Shown piece by piece: positions 61,880 to 64,000 of a stretch of 64,000 nucleotides of DNA. Under the pieces are notes generated by a model. That model was not told the origin of the DNA. It ran no database searches and was given only the letters and a program-made list of their open reading frames with translations. Every line of letters starts with the position of its first letter. Position 1 is the first letter of the stretch. This stretch comes from Casuarius casuarius (Eukaryota; Chordata; Aves; Casuariiformes; Casuariidae): positions 2,906,716 to 2,970,715 of the forward strand of contig PTFA01000042.1 in assembly GCA_003342895.1 (NCBI GenBank). The letters are read 5' to 3'. The position numbers and the translations under genes are program-made.

Positions 61880-64000
61880 AGTGGAAAAACAAAGTGATTC
61901 AATTTAGCTGAATTGTATCCACTGACAATTTTTCACTCTTCCCCTAACAGAAAATTCTTGGTATCACTTTTCACAAAAACTTCCTTTCTTTCTTCCTCTA
62001 CTCCACTCATTTGCTTGTGGTTTTGATGACAAGGTGCAACTTGGAGGGCTATGGAGTGCTCATTGCCTCTCCATAACCGAGGTGACAATGAAATTCGCAT
62101 TATATCCACATTGTGCTTCTGCAACCTCTCTCTTCCTAGCAAATGTTCTCAGAGCAAATTGTTCTTGACCACCAAGCACCTCAAATCTAGGTGCTATCTG
62201 TATCTAGCTGGTCAGTCTGAATGTCAAACATGCTGTTGCCATCTTAATAGGAAACCGATGACAATTTCCCTAATGCACTGCCTGAAAGCTGAGAAATTAA
62301 GAACATGAGTATATATTTTATCATAAATACTTACATTTTTACACTGGCAAGTAAGAAAAGACAATCATAATTTTTTAACTTCTTTCTAGAAAACTAACCC
62401 TTTAAAATATCTCAGGTTGGGCAACAGATAGTGATCTGTTGCTATTAAAAATTCAGATCAAAATACTAACTTTACATGTTGAACAGTACAGTGGTTCATT
62501 ATACACTATGAGGCATACCACAGAGCAAGGCCGCTGGAGGCAGTCCTGCAGTAACACTGAAGCAGGATCACACCTCTACAAAGCTGTACTTTGACAGACA
62601 CACCAGCGATGTCACCAAGGTAATGGAGACTCTTCTCAGCAAAGTTTCTGTGCAGCATCAATGTGTTCTCAAAAAATACAGAGGTTTTCAGCCATCAACT
62701 GTTGTTGAATTAATAGAATTCAAATTCTGTGAAACATTTATCTTAATATCTGCCCATTGAACAAACATGTAGAAGCATCAGATTTCTAAATCTGCCAGTA
62801 ACAACATCTGTACCACCTCAAGAATTTAAAGCTGATATTTTTGCTCTGTACAAATGCTTTCTATTCAGAGCCTAGGCTTACAAAATAAGAAAGTAATTCT
62901 TACCTTACTATGGCAGAAGAGTTACCTTTCTATTAGACAACACTTTATAAAGAAAATCTGCAAATACTTGCCTAAAGCTGTGGCTTCAGACATATCTATT
63001 TGATATCACTTCGCACTGACATTTTCCACAATAGAAGTCTTCATAGTGAACTCATGCAGAAAACGGCTCTAATTTGAGAATTAAATACTTGCACCTTTCA
63101 AGTCAGTTAGATTTGGCTTATGAACATACCCAGGTACCTAAGGATACAGATGGATGCTGAGTCTGATTTAAAAAGACATCTAGAGTTATAAGGCTATTGC
63201 AGTCACCATGCAATTGAAGAGTAACTGAGTAATCTAGGGATTGCCTAATGTGCAGTGATAGTGCAGAGATATTGGAGTCGCACCTCCACACTGGTAACGC
63301 AGATGAGGGTTGTGTGGATGGACCCACTCAGACCAAGTGTGGCCAGTTTGCAGGGTGCTGGCCCTGATGCAAATTTGTCATTCTTTATAACAGGCTTAAT
63401 TCAAAACATCACAGCACTTCTAATAAAAACAAATTCTGTTCTCTAGACATAGAGCTGATACACACCTCTGAGATATACCTGTGCTTGTCAATGCAAAGGT
63501 TCAAAGGCCAGGCAGAGAAATGCTAGCTTCCAGGAAGTGCATAAAATCAGTGGAGCATCTGGACACCAGTTCCAGGGGAAAGAAATCTGGTCAGAGAATC
63601 ACTGCAGGGATCAGAGGGAACATTCCTTTAACTGACTCCCAGCTCAAAAACTCTTGATTGCTTTGTCTTAATGTAGAGGCAGCAGGGAAAATGTATCATT
63701 CATTAAGTCATTTTGGTGTTTGGCTTTTTAAAATATTAATGAAAAATCCTGCCCTGTCTTTTGCTGACCACTGAAAACAGCTCTGTTCCCCCGAGTAAAC
63801 CAAGACTGACTCTTTAAGCCTGTGATTGAAATTCAGTCAAATCTCTGGGTGAACGGAAATCATTTGTTGTGTGACAGTGACATGTGACAGCTCCTTTTTG
63901 TTTGCAAGAGAGCTCAGGGATTCTGTGTCTATTTATTGTCATCAGCTGAGGATTCAGTATTGATGGTTACCCAAAACTCTGTGGCTTTGGAGACGGGATG
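61880..64000. other. Non-coding DNA, no gene recognised
   Basis: No recognised gene, repeat family or structural RNA up to the window edge. Short ORFs near 62051-62308 and 63118-63446 show no known domain and lack splice support. Confidence 0.55.

Noticed and set aside
61870..61940. Strong acceptor formed by the end of the pyrimidine tract
   Set aside because: No donor follows and the frames close quickly; the tract is simple repeat sequence.
1..64000. tRNA, 5S, U6 or other structural RNA genes, CRISPR arrays and bacterial operons
   Set aside because: No characteristic internal promoter boxes, conserved RNA cores, spaced repeats or ribosome-binding arrangements were seen by eye on either strand.

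Overview
This looks like ordinary nuclear DNA from a vertebrate, most likely a bird. The strongest evidence is two CR1 LINE 3' ends. One, on the minus strand at about 14929-15101, carries the CR1 terminal octamer family (CACAGAAT on the plus strand) and the familiar GTTGGAAGGGACCTTT block. The other, on the plus strand at about 21945-22392, is older and more diverged. Low interspersed-repeat density, AT-rich non-coding DNA with scattered GC-richer patches, and simple-sequence tracts fit an avian intron or intergenic interval. The species and locus cannot be named from sequence alone.

No complete protein-coding gene, rRNA, tRNA, CRISPR array or bacterial or viral operon was recognised. The open frames are short, start at random ATGs, often overlap on both strands and resemble no family I know. 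The best gene-like signals are short splice-flanked segments: plus 24361-24405 and minus 17801-17846 are the strongest. Weaker ones are minus 2067-2102, minus 39340-39379 (Gly-X-Y-like), plus 15749-15954, plus 50301-50444 and plus 58296-58484. They lie on both strands and do not assemble into one model, so they are hypotheses. If one or two are real, the window is mostly intron of a long gene.

Layout: 1-14.9 kb is unique DNA with a few short inverted repeats and GC-richer patches near 4.9 and 8.4-9.8 kb. 14.9-22.4 kb holds both CR1 copies and one candidate exon. 22.4-33.8 kb holds the 24.36 kb candidate exon and an AT-rich, TAATTA-containing stretch that may be regulatory. 33.8-43.3 kb is mostly unique, with a palindrome and hairpin pair at 37.75 kb. 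43.3 kb is a split TG microsatellite. 48.9-49.8 kb is a GC-richer patch with a 33-bp-period duplication and an 11-bp hairpin. 54.3 kb has a direct repeat bracketing an inverted repeat. 61.57-61.88 kb pairs an A/T-rich tract with a 108-nt uninterrupted pyrimidine tract. One ambiguous base (N) lies at 47323. I found no convincing new biological system; the findings are short structural elements and unproven exons.
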